Assembly: GCA_012840245.1 (NCBI GenBank)
Contig: DULR01000105.1
Span: 1 to 45,880, forward strand
Direction: 5' to 3'
Source: Clostridiaceae bacterium
GTDB taxonomy: Bacteria; Bacillota; Clostridia; DSM-8532
DNA: 45,880 nucleotides
The position numbers and the translations under genes were made by a program. This document shows, in pieces, positions 9,236-17,367 of this stretch. The notes under the pieces are model-generated. The model saw nothing but the letters and a program-made list of their open reading frames with translations. It was not told the origin of the DNA and did not search any database. How positions within the stretch are numbered: the stretch's first letter is position 1; each line of letters opens with the position of its first letter.

Positions 9236-10453
9236 ATGGGATGTCGCTCGGTAACACACATTTTTACAACAAAGAAGTTTATTCTGTCTTTGATGATGTT
9301 TTCTTTTTGGGCGGCATTCGGCATATCGCCGTTCATAGTGGTATTCCTGAGGGAGCAAAAGCTGGACAGCGTATCAATCGGAACGATCCTTTCAATAAAT
9401 TCATTCATAGGAATATTCGGCCATTCGGTATGGGGAACTGTAAGCGATAAGATCAAATCGGTAAAAAAAGTTTTCCTCTTCTGTCTCGCAGCATGTTCGT
9501 CAACATACGGTATATTGCTGACAGCTCGCACGGCTTTGGCCATCGGTGTGGTACTGGCTGTCGATACTTTTTTCAGAAGCGGAGTGGCTTCACTTCTGGA
9601 TATATGGTTCGTGGGCTGCACCGGCGGTGATGATCGGGTGAGTTATGGATCACTGAGATTATGGGGGTCCATTGGCTTTGCAGCAGTAGTCATGTTTTAC
9701 GGAAGGATTTCCGAGGGCAATTCGGTGAGGGCCATATTCCCGTACTATTTCTTCTTCGTGCTTATAACTCTTGTAATAGGGTCCCTTATAAAATATGGAG
9801 GAGCTCCTCCTGTGAGGACTCCCGGAGTAAAAGGCCAGGATCAGGGCAGGCTGTTTTCCAACTCTTATTATGTTGTTTTTGTCATATTCATTTTCATGAT
9901 CTCATTGCCGAACAATCCTTCACAGACATTTCTTCCGAACCTCTTCGAAGAGGTGGGAGGAGATATGGGGCAATACGGGTTCATGCATTCAGTAAAAGCC
10001 TTCATAGAAGTTCCGTTTTTCTTCTTCGGGAAAAAGCTTCTGGACAGGTTCGGATCTGTAAGGATCGTCATATCCGCCGCAATGATTTACACCTTGCAGC
10101 ATTTTTTATTTTCCATAGCAAGTACTCCTGTACAGGTGATATTGACGCAGTTTCTTTTGGGACCGGCCTACAGCCTTTATCTCATGGGAATGCTCTATTA
10201 TATACATGAGCTTGCGCCCGAAGAACTGAAAACCAGCGCTCAGACTCTTGCCAGTGCACTGGGCAACGGGTTAAGCTCGATCGTCGGTAATTTCGGAGGC
10301 GGATTGTTTATAAAGTATATAGGACTGAGGATGCTGTACAGGTTTGGATTCGTCAGCAATATAGTCACGATCACCCTGTTCCTGCTGTCCTTCAGGATAA
10401 TCGGACAGCTTAAAGGGAAAAGGATGACCGGTGCAAAGGAAGCAAAATTATAA
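9236..10453 (+). CDS. Major facilitator superfamily sugar transporter
   Basis: A 405-residue integral membrane protein with about 12 hydrophobic helices, an MFS loop 2-3 signature region (WGTVSDKIKS near residue 70) and a LacY/nucleoside-symporter-like layout. An upstream in-frame ATG at 9221 would overlap the aldolase gene by 14 bases but has a ribosome site only one base away. The ATG at 9236 follows GGGGG with good spacing and is preferred. As the only transporter in the operon it probably carries the substrate of the isomerase-kinase-aldolase route by proton symport, although export of an end product is also possible. Confidence 0.88.
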   Translation: MGCRSVTHIFTTKKFILSLMMFSFWAAFGISPFIVVFLREQKLDSVSIGTILSINSFIGIFGHSVWGTVSDKIKSVKKVFLFCLAACSSTYGILLTARTALAIGVVLAVDTFFRSGVASLLDIWFVGCTGGDDRVSYGSLRLWGSIGFAAVVMFYGRISEGNSVRAIFPYYFFFVLITLVIGSLIKYGGAPPVRTPGVKGQDQGRLFSNSYYVVFVIFIFMISLPNNPSQTFLPNLFEEVGGDMGQYGFMHSVKAFIEVPFFFFGKKLLDRFGSVRIVISAAMIYTLQHFLFSIASTPVQVILTQFLLGPAYSLYLMGMLYYIHELAPEELKTSAQTLASALGNGLSSIVGNFGGGLFIKYIGLRMLYRFGFVSNIVTITLFLLSFRIIGQLKGKRMTGAKEAKL

Positions 10454-10471
10454 AACCGCAGAGGTGAGGTC

Positions 10472-11443
10472 ATGGAAGTTGTAGGCATAGATAATCCTTT
10501 GATGGATTGCCTGCTCAGTCTTAGGAGGATGCCCTCTAGCAACGAGTTCGTTCGTCTGGATGAGTACAGCTGGCAGGGGGGTGGAAAGGTATCCACTGCA
10601 TTTGTGGCTCTGGGCAGACTGGGGGTGAAAACAGGGATCATAGGAGTAATCGGGGATGATACGTTCGGAAGGTTCTGCATCAGGGACTTTCACCGCCATA
10701 TGGTCGATACATCCAGGCTAATAATCGACAGAGAGGGAAAGACTTCACTGAGCTTTGTCATCAATGAAAGGGACAAAAAATCCAGAAGCTTTATGATAAA
10801 GCAGGGAGTAAAGCGGGTGCTGACCGTAGATGATCTGGACGAGGAATATATAACTTCAGCCAGGATACTCCATCTGGCCTATTTTTCCAATGTGACCGCC
10901 ACGGCGGCCAGGATGGCCAAAAGTAAAAATATGCGGGTCGTTATAGATGCGGATGTCTATAACGATGAGTTTGCTGAAAACATGCATCTGCTGGATGTGC
11001 TGATAGGCTCCGAATTTTTCTACAGAAGCGCATTCGGGGATGATCCTGATTTTAAGAGGAACCTGAAAACGCTCAGACAGAGAGGACCGGGAGTTGTTGT
11101 CATCACTCTGGGTGAAAAGGGATGTGTGGTCCTGGACGGAGATAAGTACTTCGAGATGCCGGCATTTACTGGCCTTGAGGTCGTTGATACCTGCGGGGCG
11201 GGGGATGTGTTCCACGGAGCGTTTATTTTCGGAATGCTGAAAGGCTGGGATTCGGAGAGGACAGTCAGATTCGCAAGCGCCGTTGCAGCAATAAAATGCA
11301 CCAGGATCGGCGGAAGAGCAGGTATACCGGACCTGAGTATGACAGAAGAATTCCTCGCCAAAGGAACAGCTGACTTTTCATCTTTGGATGAGAGGGTAAA
11401 AATGTATGAGAGCGCTCTTTTCGATCAGTCCCTGCTTGACTGA
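10472..11443 (+). CDS. PfkB-family sugar kinase
   Basis: A 323-residue ribokinase-fold kinase. The N-terminal substrate region has the GGGKVSTAFVALGRLG motif (residues 36-51) and the C-terminal ATP/anion-hole motif is DTCGAGD (239-245) with catalytic Asp245. The start follows GAGGTGAGGT directly upstream. As the last gene of the sugar operon it would phosphorylate the ketose made by the isomerase, giving the aldolase its substrate. Its stop codon is only three bases from the stop of the convergent AraC-type gene, with no terminator hairpin between them, so the two transcripts probably overlap at their 3' ends. Confidence 0.92.
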   Translation: MEVVGIDNPLMDCLLSLRRMPSSNEFVRLDEYSWQGGGKVSTAFVALGRLGVKTGIIGVIGDDTFGRFCIRDFHRHMVDTSRLIIDREGKTSLSFVINERDKKSRSFMIKQGVKRVLTVDDLDEEYITSARILHLAYFSNVTATAARMAKSKNMRVVIDADVYNDEFAENMHLLDVLIGSEFFYRSAFGDDPDFKRNLKTLRQRGPGVVVITLGEKGCVVLDGDKYFEMPAFTGLEVVDTCGAGDVFHGAFIFGMLKGWDSERTVRFASAVAAIKCTRIGGRAGIPDLSMTEEFLAKGTADFSSLDERVKMYESALFDQSLLD

Positions 11444-11446
11444 ACA

Positions 11447-12307
11447 TCATGTGCCATGCTTGAGCTGTTTCATGTAAAGGCTTGGAGACAGACCGGTTTT
11501 TTTCCTGAACACCCTGCTGAAATATAGAGGGTCGTCATAACCGACTATTGAGGCTATTTCGGAAATGTTGAGTACCGAATTCGACAGAAGATATATCGCT
11601 TCGTCAATGCGTATTTTGGTGATGTATTCGATTGGGGTCATTCCGGTTGCCTCTTTGAATTTATGTATGAATCGGTACATGCTGAGATTGCATTTTTCTG
11701 CCAGGGCTTTTACCGTGATCGGCCTGTTATAATTTTCATACATATAGGAAATGACGTTTCTGATGGAGTCGTTAAAAACATTTATGTTTTCTGATTTCAG
11801 ATTTTCCAGTCTCCTTGAGAAGGCCAGAAGCAGCTCTGACAGGTAGGAGCCGGCCATGTAATGAAAATGGGTTTTTTTGTCCTGGATCTCATATATGATC
11901 TTTTTGAAAAGATCGATCAGATCTCCCCTTACGCCCACAGGGAAAACATAGCGGTCTTTGAAATCAAAACGATTTATCCAGTCCCATGCCGAATGACCGG
12001 AAAAATGAAGCCAGTACAGCTCGGGAGAATCCTTTGACAGATACTCATATATCTGGGGCTGCCCCGGCTTGTATACGATCAGATTTCCTTCGGACACTTC
12101 TTTTATTCCGCTGCCGAAATCATAGTAGCCCTTGCCTCTGATCAGGTATATGAGCTGGAAATCCACTCTCCCCGAAGGACGGAATATTTTGAAGTTCCTG
12201 GTCACGAATTTCTGATAACCGGAGCTTATGACAAAAAAAGGATAGTTATATTCCTCTATTCCGTTGTCATTCCAGTCATTTATTGAATTTCCGGTTATAC
12301 TTATCAT
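11447..12307 (-). CDS. AraC-family transcriptional regulator
   Basis: A 286-residue regulator. An N-terminal cupin-like sugar-sensing domain (roughly 30-160) is followed by two helix-turn-helix units in the last ~100 residues, ending with the typical block VGYDDPLYFSRVFRKKTGLS. The frame continues to 12364, but the ATG at 12307 has GGAGG five bases upstream and is the better start. It sits between the sugar operon (convergent) and the GH5 gene (divergent, 169 bases away). It is therefore a likely regulator of GH5, itself, or the sugar operon. Most such proteins are sugar-responsive activators; the ligand is unknown. Confidence 0.93.
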   Translation of the reverse strand: MISITGNSINDWNDNGIEEYNYPFFVISSGYQKFVTRNFKIFRPSGRVDFQLIYLIRGKGYYDFGSGIKEVSEGNLIVYKPGQPQIYEYLSKDSPELYWLHFSGHSAWDWINRFDFKDRYVFPVGVRGDLIDLFKKIIYEIQDKKTHFHYMAGSYLSELLLAFSRRLENLKSENINVFNDSIRNVISYMYENYNRPITVKALAEKCNLSMYRFIHKFKEATGMTPIEYITKIRIDEAIYLLSNSVLNISEIASIVGYDDPLYFSRVFRKKTGLSPSLYMKQLKHGT

Positions 12308-12372
12308 AAATTTCCTCCGGGAGGAGCAATTTAGTCCATATGCTGAGCAATAATGTGCATTCAACTATAAAA

Positions 12373-12401
12373 AGTATAATATTAAAATTTAGATAAATCA
12401 A
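12373..12401 (-). promoter_or_regulatory. Promoter of the AraC-type regulator
   Basis: On the minus strand TTGATT is followed after exactly 17 bases by TATACT, about 65 bases upstream of the regulator start. The element lies in the shared divergent region with GH5. No convincing plus-strand promoter is seen for GH5, consistent with activator dependence. Confidence 0.55.
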
Positions 12402-12476
12402 TTTTTGAGCACTCCGGAAAGATTGTCATGTCAGAAGATATCTTGAGCTTAATAAAAAGAAAAGGGGATATTCAGG

Positions 12477-14108
12477 ATGGAAACCAATGTCAGACCGAAC
12501 AGGATCAAAGGATTCTTGAGGGCCGAGAATTCAGCTGTTGTGAACGAACAGGGAGAGAAGATCATACTTAAAGGCTGGGGGCTTGGAAATTGGCTGTTGT
12601 GCGAAGGTTACATGTGGCTGGGCGGAGGGAAGCGCTTCGACAGGCCACGAAATATCGAAGCGGTGATAAGGGAGCTGACCGGTAGCAAATATTCCGAAAA
12701 ATTCTGGAAAGAATTCAGGGAAAATTATATCACAGCCGATGACATCAGATACATGGCCGAGCTTGGCTATAATTCGGTTCGTCTGCCCGTCAACTGGCGG
12801 ATCATCATGGAGGATGAACCCGGCCTAATATGGAAGGAAGAAGGGTTCAGGCTGATAGACAGATTCCTTGACTGGTGCGAAGAGTACGGGCTTTATGCCT
12901 TCCTTGACCTGCATGGCGCGCCGGGAGGACAGACAGGACACAATATAGATGATTCGGTCGATGATTTCCCGAGGCTGTTTACCGACAGGGACAGTTGGGT
13001 GAAGGGAATAGCCATCTGGGGAGAACTTGCCCGCCGGTATAAGGACAGGGCATGCGTAGGCGGCTATGATATTCTCAATGAGCCGCTGCGTCCCGGATTG
13101 ACCGATAAATATGCTTATAATTACCTGCTGCCGAGATTGGAACAGTTCTATGATGAAGCCATTGCTGAGATCCGTAAAGTGGACACGAAGCATATGATAT
13201 CTCTGGAAGGAGCGGTATGGTCGACAGATACGTCCATATTCCATAAGAAATACGATGACAACGTGATCATCCACTTCCACCGCTATGGATGCATGCCGGG
13301 CATAGAGTCCTACAAACCCTACCTGGAGGTACGCGAGAAGCTGAACGCACCTCTGTGGCTGGGAGAGACCGGAGAGAACACTCTTGAGTGGTATGCTGCC
13401 ATGTATCCCCTTTCAGTATCGCTGGACATAGGATACAATCTGTGGACGTGGAAAAAAATGGAGTGCAGGAACTCTCCATGCTCGGTCAAAAAACCAGAAA
13501 ACTGGGATAAGATAATAGGATATGCCAACGGCGGACCCCGTCCCGATTATGAGGAGGCACAGGAAATCCTCGACAAATATCTTGAGAACATAAAATTCGA
13601 AAACTGTGATAAAAACGAAGATGTGACCATACATGCATTCAGATATCCGGGCACACGCATCCGCGGCACCGATTTTGACCTGCTGCCGGGGAAAGGCATA
13701 AGCTACAGCGGACTGAGAAATGAAGGAAATGTATTTGGATATCATACTCATACCGGAATGGCAATAGTTCCCCTGTCGGATAAGCCCTCGGAGAAACGCT
13801 TTTTCTTCGACAGCGGCTGGGATCGATTCTCCCTGGAACTGACTGAAGGCGAGTTTGCAGTTTACAGCTTCGAGAAAATAGAAAAAGGCTGCTCTCTAAA
13901 GCTCGAACTTTCATACTGCAGCAATGCATCTATCACTGTCAGCCAGGATGGCCGGATCATAGCAAAAGAGCAGCTTTCTGACGATACATGCGGTTACGTG
14001 ATCCCTGCCGGGCAGATCATACCTTCCGAAAAATCCGGATTCAGGATCGAAGTGAACGGCGGAACTGTAAGGCTCGACGCTCTGATGCTGACAGCGCCTG
14101 CAGGCTGA
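12477..14108 (+). CDS. Intracellular glycoside hydrolase family 5, exo-1,3-beta-glucanase-like
   Basis: A 543-residue protein with a GH5 (beta/alpha)8 barrel in residues ~30-370 and a C-terminal beta-sandwich (~380-543) resembling a CBM6-type module. The acid/base is Glu202 in ILNEP and the nucleophile is Glu297 in LGETGEN. The segments KGWGLGNWLLCEG and DLHGAPGGQTGHN resemble exo-beta-1,3-glucanases of GH5. There is no signal peptide, so it should act in the cytoplasm on imported oligosaccharides. The start follows AAGGGGA by eight bases. It is divergent from the AraC regulator and upstream of the LacI regulator and GH3 lipoprotein, which supports a beta-glucan role. Other beta-glucosidic substrates remain possible. 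Confidence 0.88.
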   Translation: METNVRPNRIKGFLRAENSAVVNEQGEKIILKGWGLGNWLLCEGYMWLGGGKRFDRPRNIEAVIRELTGSKYSEKFWKEFRENYITADDIRYMAELGYNSVRLPVNWRIIMEDEPGLIWKEEGFRLIDRFLDWCEEYGLYAFLDLHGAPGGQTGHNIDDSVDDFPRLFTDRDSWVKGIAIWGELARRYKDRACVGGYDILNEPLRPGLTDKYAYNYLLPRLEQFYDEAIAEIRKVDTKHMISLEGAVWSTDTSIFHKKYDDNVIIHFHRYGCMPGIESYKPYLEVREKLNAPLWLGETGENTLEWYAAMYPLSVSLDIGYNLWTWKKMECRNSPCSVKKPENWDKIIGYANGGPRPDYEEAQEILDKYLENIKFENCDKNEDVTIHAFRYPGTRIRGTDFDLLPGKGISYSGLRNEGNVFGYHTHTGMAIVPLSDKPSEKRFFFDSGWDRFSLELTEGEFAVYSFEKIEKGCSLKLELSYCSNASITVSQDGRIIAKEQLSDDTCGYVIPAGQIIPSEKSGFRIEVNGGTVRLDALMLTAPAG

Positions 14109-14130
14109 AAACAGCCCCGGGATCTGTTTT
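14108..14130 (+). terminator. Weak stem-loop after GH5
   Basis: AAAACAG and CTGTTTT form a 7-bp stem around a 9-base loop immediately after the GH5 stop codon. The only T-run is the 3' arm itself, so termination is likely partial. Confidence 0.4.
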
Positions 14131-14175
14131 GGATGTCTTCCATACGCATGATACGCATAATTTTTTGTAATTTGG

Positions 14176-14204
14176 TTGTACCTGTTGTAAAATTGCTGTA
14201 TGGT
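14176..14204 (+). promoter_or_regulatory. Probable promoter of the LacI-type regulator
   Basis: TTGTAC is followed after 17 bases by TATGGT, about 40 bases upstream of the regulator start. The -10 is a moderate match only. Confidence 0.4.
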
Positions 14205-14246
14205 ATATGTATAGGATTTGTTTTAATTTGACCCGGGGTGAATTAA

Positions 14247-15263
14247 ATGGTAAAAATTTCTGACATTGCCAGAGAAGCAAATGTATCGATTACAACGGTT
14301 TCCAGAGCCCTTAATAATTATGCCGATATAAACGAGCGGACGAAGGAAAGGGTACTCAAGATAGCCCGTGAGCTGGGTTATTTCCCCAATGCCAATGCAA
14401 AGGGATTAAAAACAAATAACAACTGGCTTGTCGGAATCCTGTTCACCGAATCTCTCAATGTCGGGCTTGAGCATCCGCTGTTTGCCGGTGTTATCGAATC
14501 CTTCAAAAGCACGATAGGGAACTACGGGTACGATACCATTTTCATCACCAGCAAGATCGGCGGAAGAAAGATGGGCTACCTTCAGCATTGCAAGCATCGC
14601 AATGTGAACGGTGTGTTCGTCTGTACATACGCCGGCTGGGATTCGAATCTGAAGGAACTGCTGGAAAGCAATATAAAATGCGTCACGACCGACGTCGAAT
14701 ACAATCAGAACGTGCCTATCATACTGTCCGACAACGTAGACGGCGTCAAACAGGCATATGATTATTTATACAAATTAGGGCACAGAAGGATCGCATGCCT
14801 TGCAGGCAACCAGAACACTCTGTCGGGAAGGGAACGCCTCAGAGGATACAAAATGTCGATCGAGGAGCACGGGGAAAGCTACCAGCCCGAACATGTCATC
14901 TATACATTCGATTATGATTTCAATTCAGGCTACAGAGCTATGGAACAGCTGCTTGAGAACTGCAATGAAGACAACCTTCCTTCAGCGGTGATCGCGGCCA
15001 GTGACAGCGTGGCGATTGGTGCCATATCATTTCTTGAAAGTAGGGGCTTAAGGGTCCCTGAGGACATTTCCATCATCGGCTTTGACGACATAGAGCTGGC
15101 GAAATATTATACTCCCAGGCTTACGACCATCAGGCAGGACAGAGCAAAGATAGGGGAGGTAATTGCTGAAACTCTTGTTGCCTATATCAACGGAATGGAG
15201 GTTCCCGCCAGGACCCTGATTCCCGTAAGTCTTGTCGAACGTGACACATGCAGGCCGGTTTGA
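14247..15263 (+). CDS. LacI-family transcriptional regulator
   Basis: A 338-residue regulator with an N-terminal helix-turn-helix (KISDIAREANVSITTVSRAL, residues 3-22), a hinge helix near residues 50-60 and a periplasmic-binding-protein-like sugar domain (60-338). The start follows GGGGTG by six bases. It lies directly upstream of the GH3 lipoprotein gene. The promoter of that gene overlaps a palindrome with the central CG typical of LacI-family operators, so this protein is the natural candidate repressor of the glucan operon. The inducer is expected to be a beta-gluco-oligosaccharide or its phosphate, but this is inference. Confidence 0.95.
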   Translation: MVKISDIAREANVSITTVSRALNNYADINERTKERVLKIARELGYFPNANAKGLKTNNNWLVGILFTESLNVGLEHPLFAGVIESFKSTIGNYGYDTIFITSKIGGRKMGYLQHCKHRNVNGVFVCTYAGWDSNLKELLESNIKCVTTDVEYNQNVPIILSDNVDGVKQAYDYLYKLGHRRIACLAGNQNTLSGRERLRGYKMSIEEHGESYQPEHVIYTFDYDFNSGYRAMEQLLENCNEDNLPSAVIAASDSVAIGAISFLESRGLRVPEDISIIGFDDIELAKYYTPRLTTIRQDRAKIGEVIAETLVAYINGMEVPARTLIPVSLVERDTCRPV

Positions 15264-15300
15264 CAAATAATTCAAACAGCGTATAAGCTTTAATTTACTA

Positions 15301-15316
15301 TTGAAAACGATTTCGG
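15301..15316. promoter_or_regulatory. LacI/CcpA-type operator overlapping the GH3 promoter
   Basis: TTGAAAACGATTTCGG contains the imperfect palindrome GAAAAC/GATTTC centred on CG. It also fits the catabolite-response consensus WTGNAANCGNWNNCW except for the last base. It covers the -35 box and part of the spacer of the GH3 promoter, where bound repressor would block polymerase. It could serve the adjacent LacI regulator, a CcpA, or both. Confidence 0.6.
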
Positions 15317-15329
15317 ATTGTGCTATAAC
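15301..15329 (+). promoter_or_regulatory. Promoter of the GH3 / transport operon
   Basis: TTGAAA, a 17-base spacer and TATAAC preceded by TGC (extended -10) form a strong sigma-A promoter. Transcription would begin near 15336, leaving a leader of about 87 bases before the GH3 start at 15423. Confidence 0.75.
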
Positions 15330-15422
15330 TAGAATATATCAGCATGATACACAAAAACACGAACGTACTTTTTAAGCTCATTGCACAAAATTAATAAAAG
15401 GTTGTTTTTTGGAGATATCATA

Positions 15423-17285
15423 ATGAGGAAAGTAATGGCATTGATCTTAATACTTCTGCTGGGATTCTCTTTCCCCGGATGCAATAAAAATAATGATGTG
15501 GTTGAAGTCGGTCCAAAACCTTCCGACAGCGGTGAGCCGGCATCATTGATCTCCATCGCAGGACTTTCAGACGAAGAGATAATAAGTAGGATGAGTCTTT
15601 CCAGAAAGGCTGCACAGATGGTTCAGGCCGAAAGATATGCCATTACTCCGCTGCAGGCTGTAAGCTACGGGATCGGATCTGTTCTCAGCGGCGGCGGTTC
15701 AAGTCCAAGAACGAACTCACCTGAAGCATGGCTTGCCATGTATAACGAATACCAGTCCCAATTCGTCAGTAAGGAGCAGATCCCTATCCTCTACGGTGTG
15801 GATGCGGTCCATGGCCATAACAACGTCTATGGCGCAACTGTCTTCCCCCATAATATCGGTTTGGGCGCTGCACGGGACCCCGAGCTAATGAGCCAGATCG
15901 GGCAGGCAGTCGCCAAAGAAGTGGCTGCAACAGGAATAGACTGGAACTTTGCTCCTGCTGTATCGGTGGTTCAGGATATCCGATGGGGCCGTACATATGA
16001 AAGCTTCGGAGAAAGCGCCGAACTGCAGAGACTCCTGGTTGCCCCGTATGTAAAGGCTTTTCAGGAAAATGGTATCATAGCTACGGCAAAGCATTTTATT
16101 GCTGACGGCGGAACAGACTGGAATGATAACAGATCTTATAAAATAGACCAGGGAAATGCTGCTTTATCCGACGAAGAACTCAGAGAGATCCATTTGCCCG
16201 GATATATAGAAGCGATAAATGCCGGTGTTGATGCGATAATGGTATCGTTCAGCAGCCTGAATGGCAGAAAGATGCATGGAAACAAGGAACTGATAACAGA
16301 TTTTCTGAAGGATGAGCTTGGTTTTCAGGGAATTGTGATTTCGGACTGGGAAGCTCTTCATCAACTGCCCGGATCATTCGAAGATCAGGTGGTTGCATGC
16401 GTAAATGCCGGCGTCGACATGCTGATGGAGCCCAATATGTGGAAAGAGACCATAGATGCTATCGTCAAGGGCGTCGAAAAAGGCAGGATATCGATGGACC
16501 GGGTGGATGACGCGGTCAGGAGAATCTTGAGAGTAAAAAGAAAGTATAATATACTGGATAACCCTGTAGCCGAAGGAAATGAGCAGGACTTTTACAACGA
16601 AGCCCACAGGGAACTGGCAAGAAGAGCTGTCAGAGAGACGCTCGTCCTGCTCAAAAACGAAAACGGCATATTGCCGCTGAAGAAAAATGCAGATATTCTT
16701 CTTATCGGACCGGGTATAAATAACATAGGATACCAGTGCGGAGGCTGGACCATTGAATGGCAGGGCAGCAACAAGAGTGACCTGGTTCCCGGAACGACGA
16801 TACAGGAAGCCTTTGAAGCGGTAGCTGCGGAGAACGGAGGAAGGATCATTACAGATCTTACGAAGGCCGATGAGGCTGATGCAGTCGTACTTGTCATCGG
16901 TGAAGCTCCATATGCCGAAGGTATCGGAGACAACGGATCATTGACCCTTGACAGCAATACTGCCATGGAGGGAAATCTGGAAGCCGTAAGACTTGCCAGA
17001 GAAACCGGTCTTCCCATAGTTACCGTCATGCTTGCCGGAAGGCCGATGATCATCACTGAGGAAATACAGGATTGGGCTGGTTTCGTAATGGCATGGCTGC
17101 CCGGGAGCGAAGGGGGAGCAGGTATTGCCGACTGTATTTTCGGAGACTTCGACTTTAAAGGGAAATTGCCTGTTACCTGGCCCAGGAGTGCAGATCAGTT
17201 CGGTTACAATGTCAACTACAAGGATTATGACCCGCAGAAAGTTTTATTCCCATATGGTTTCGGACTAAGTTATTCAGATAATTAA
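15423..17285 (+). CDS. Glycoside hydrolase family 3 lipoprotein (beta-glucosidase/exo-glucanase)
   Basis: A 620-residue surface lipoprotein. The signal peptide ends in lipobox FPGC with Cys20. The GH3 N-terminal barrel spans about 45-390, with KHF at 223-225 and nucleophile Asp308 in VISDWE. The GH3 C-terminal sandwich domain spans about 410-620 and supplies the acid/base. The overall layout resembles exo-1,3/1,4-beta-glucanases of the barley ExoI type. The ATG at 15423 is chosen over 15381 because GGAGA lies eight bases upstream and the signal peptide begins there. It would release glucose from glucan or oligosaccharides outside the cell. It is first in the operon driven by the LacI-type promoter and is followed by a long hairpin and a binding-protein gene. 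Confidence 0.93.
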   Translation: MRKVMALILILLLGFSFPGCNKNNDVVEVGPKPSDSGEPASLISIAGLSDEEIISRMSLSRKAAQMVQAERYAITPLQAVSYGIGSVLSGGGSSPRTNSPEAWLAMYNEYQSQFVSKEQIPILYGVDAVHGHNNVYGATVFPHNIGLGAARDPELMSQIGQAVAKEVAATGIDWNFAPAVSVVQDIRWGRTYESFGESAELQRLLVAPYVKAFQENGIIATAKHFIADGGTDWNDNRSYKIDQGNAALSDEELREIHLPGYIEAINAGVDAIMVSFSSLNGRKMHGNKELITDFLKDELGFQGIVISDWEALHQLPGSFEDQVVACVNAGVDMLMEPNMWKETIDAIVKGVEKGRISMDRVDDAVRRILRVKRKYNILDNPVAEGNEQDFYNEAHRELARRAVRETLVLLKNENGILPLKKNADILLIGPGINNIGYQCGGWTIEWQGSNKSDLVPGTTIQEAFEAVAAENGGRIITDLTKADEADAVVLVIGEAPYAEGIGDNGSLTLDSNTAMEGNLEAVRLARETGLPIVTVMLAGRPMIITEEIQDWAGFVMAWLPGSEGGAGIADCIFGDFDFKGKLPVTWPRSADQFGYNVNYKDYDPQKVLFPYGFGLSYSDN

Positions 17286-17289
17286 TTCG

Positions 17290-17332
17290 TTTCAATTTCC
17301 TGTTGCAGTAATACTGCGGCGGGAATTTGAAA
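17290..17332 (+). other. Long intercistronic hairpin upstream of the binding-protein gene
   Basis: Two 19-base arms (starting TTTCAATTTCC and ending GGAATTTGAAA) pair with one mismatch and three G-U pairs around the 5-base loop TAATA. No T-run follows, so it is unlikely to be an intrinsic terminator. It lies just after the GH3 stop and 35 bases before the next start, where an RNA processing or stabilising element would sit. Confidence 0.6.
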
Positions 17333-17367
17333 ATAAATAATTTAAAAATAAAAATAGGAGGGTTAAC

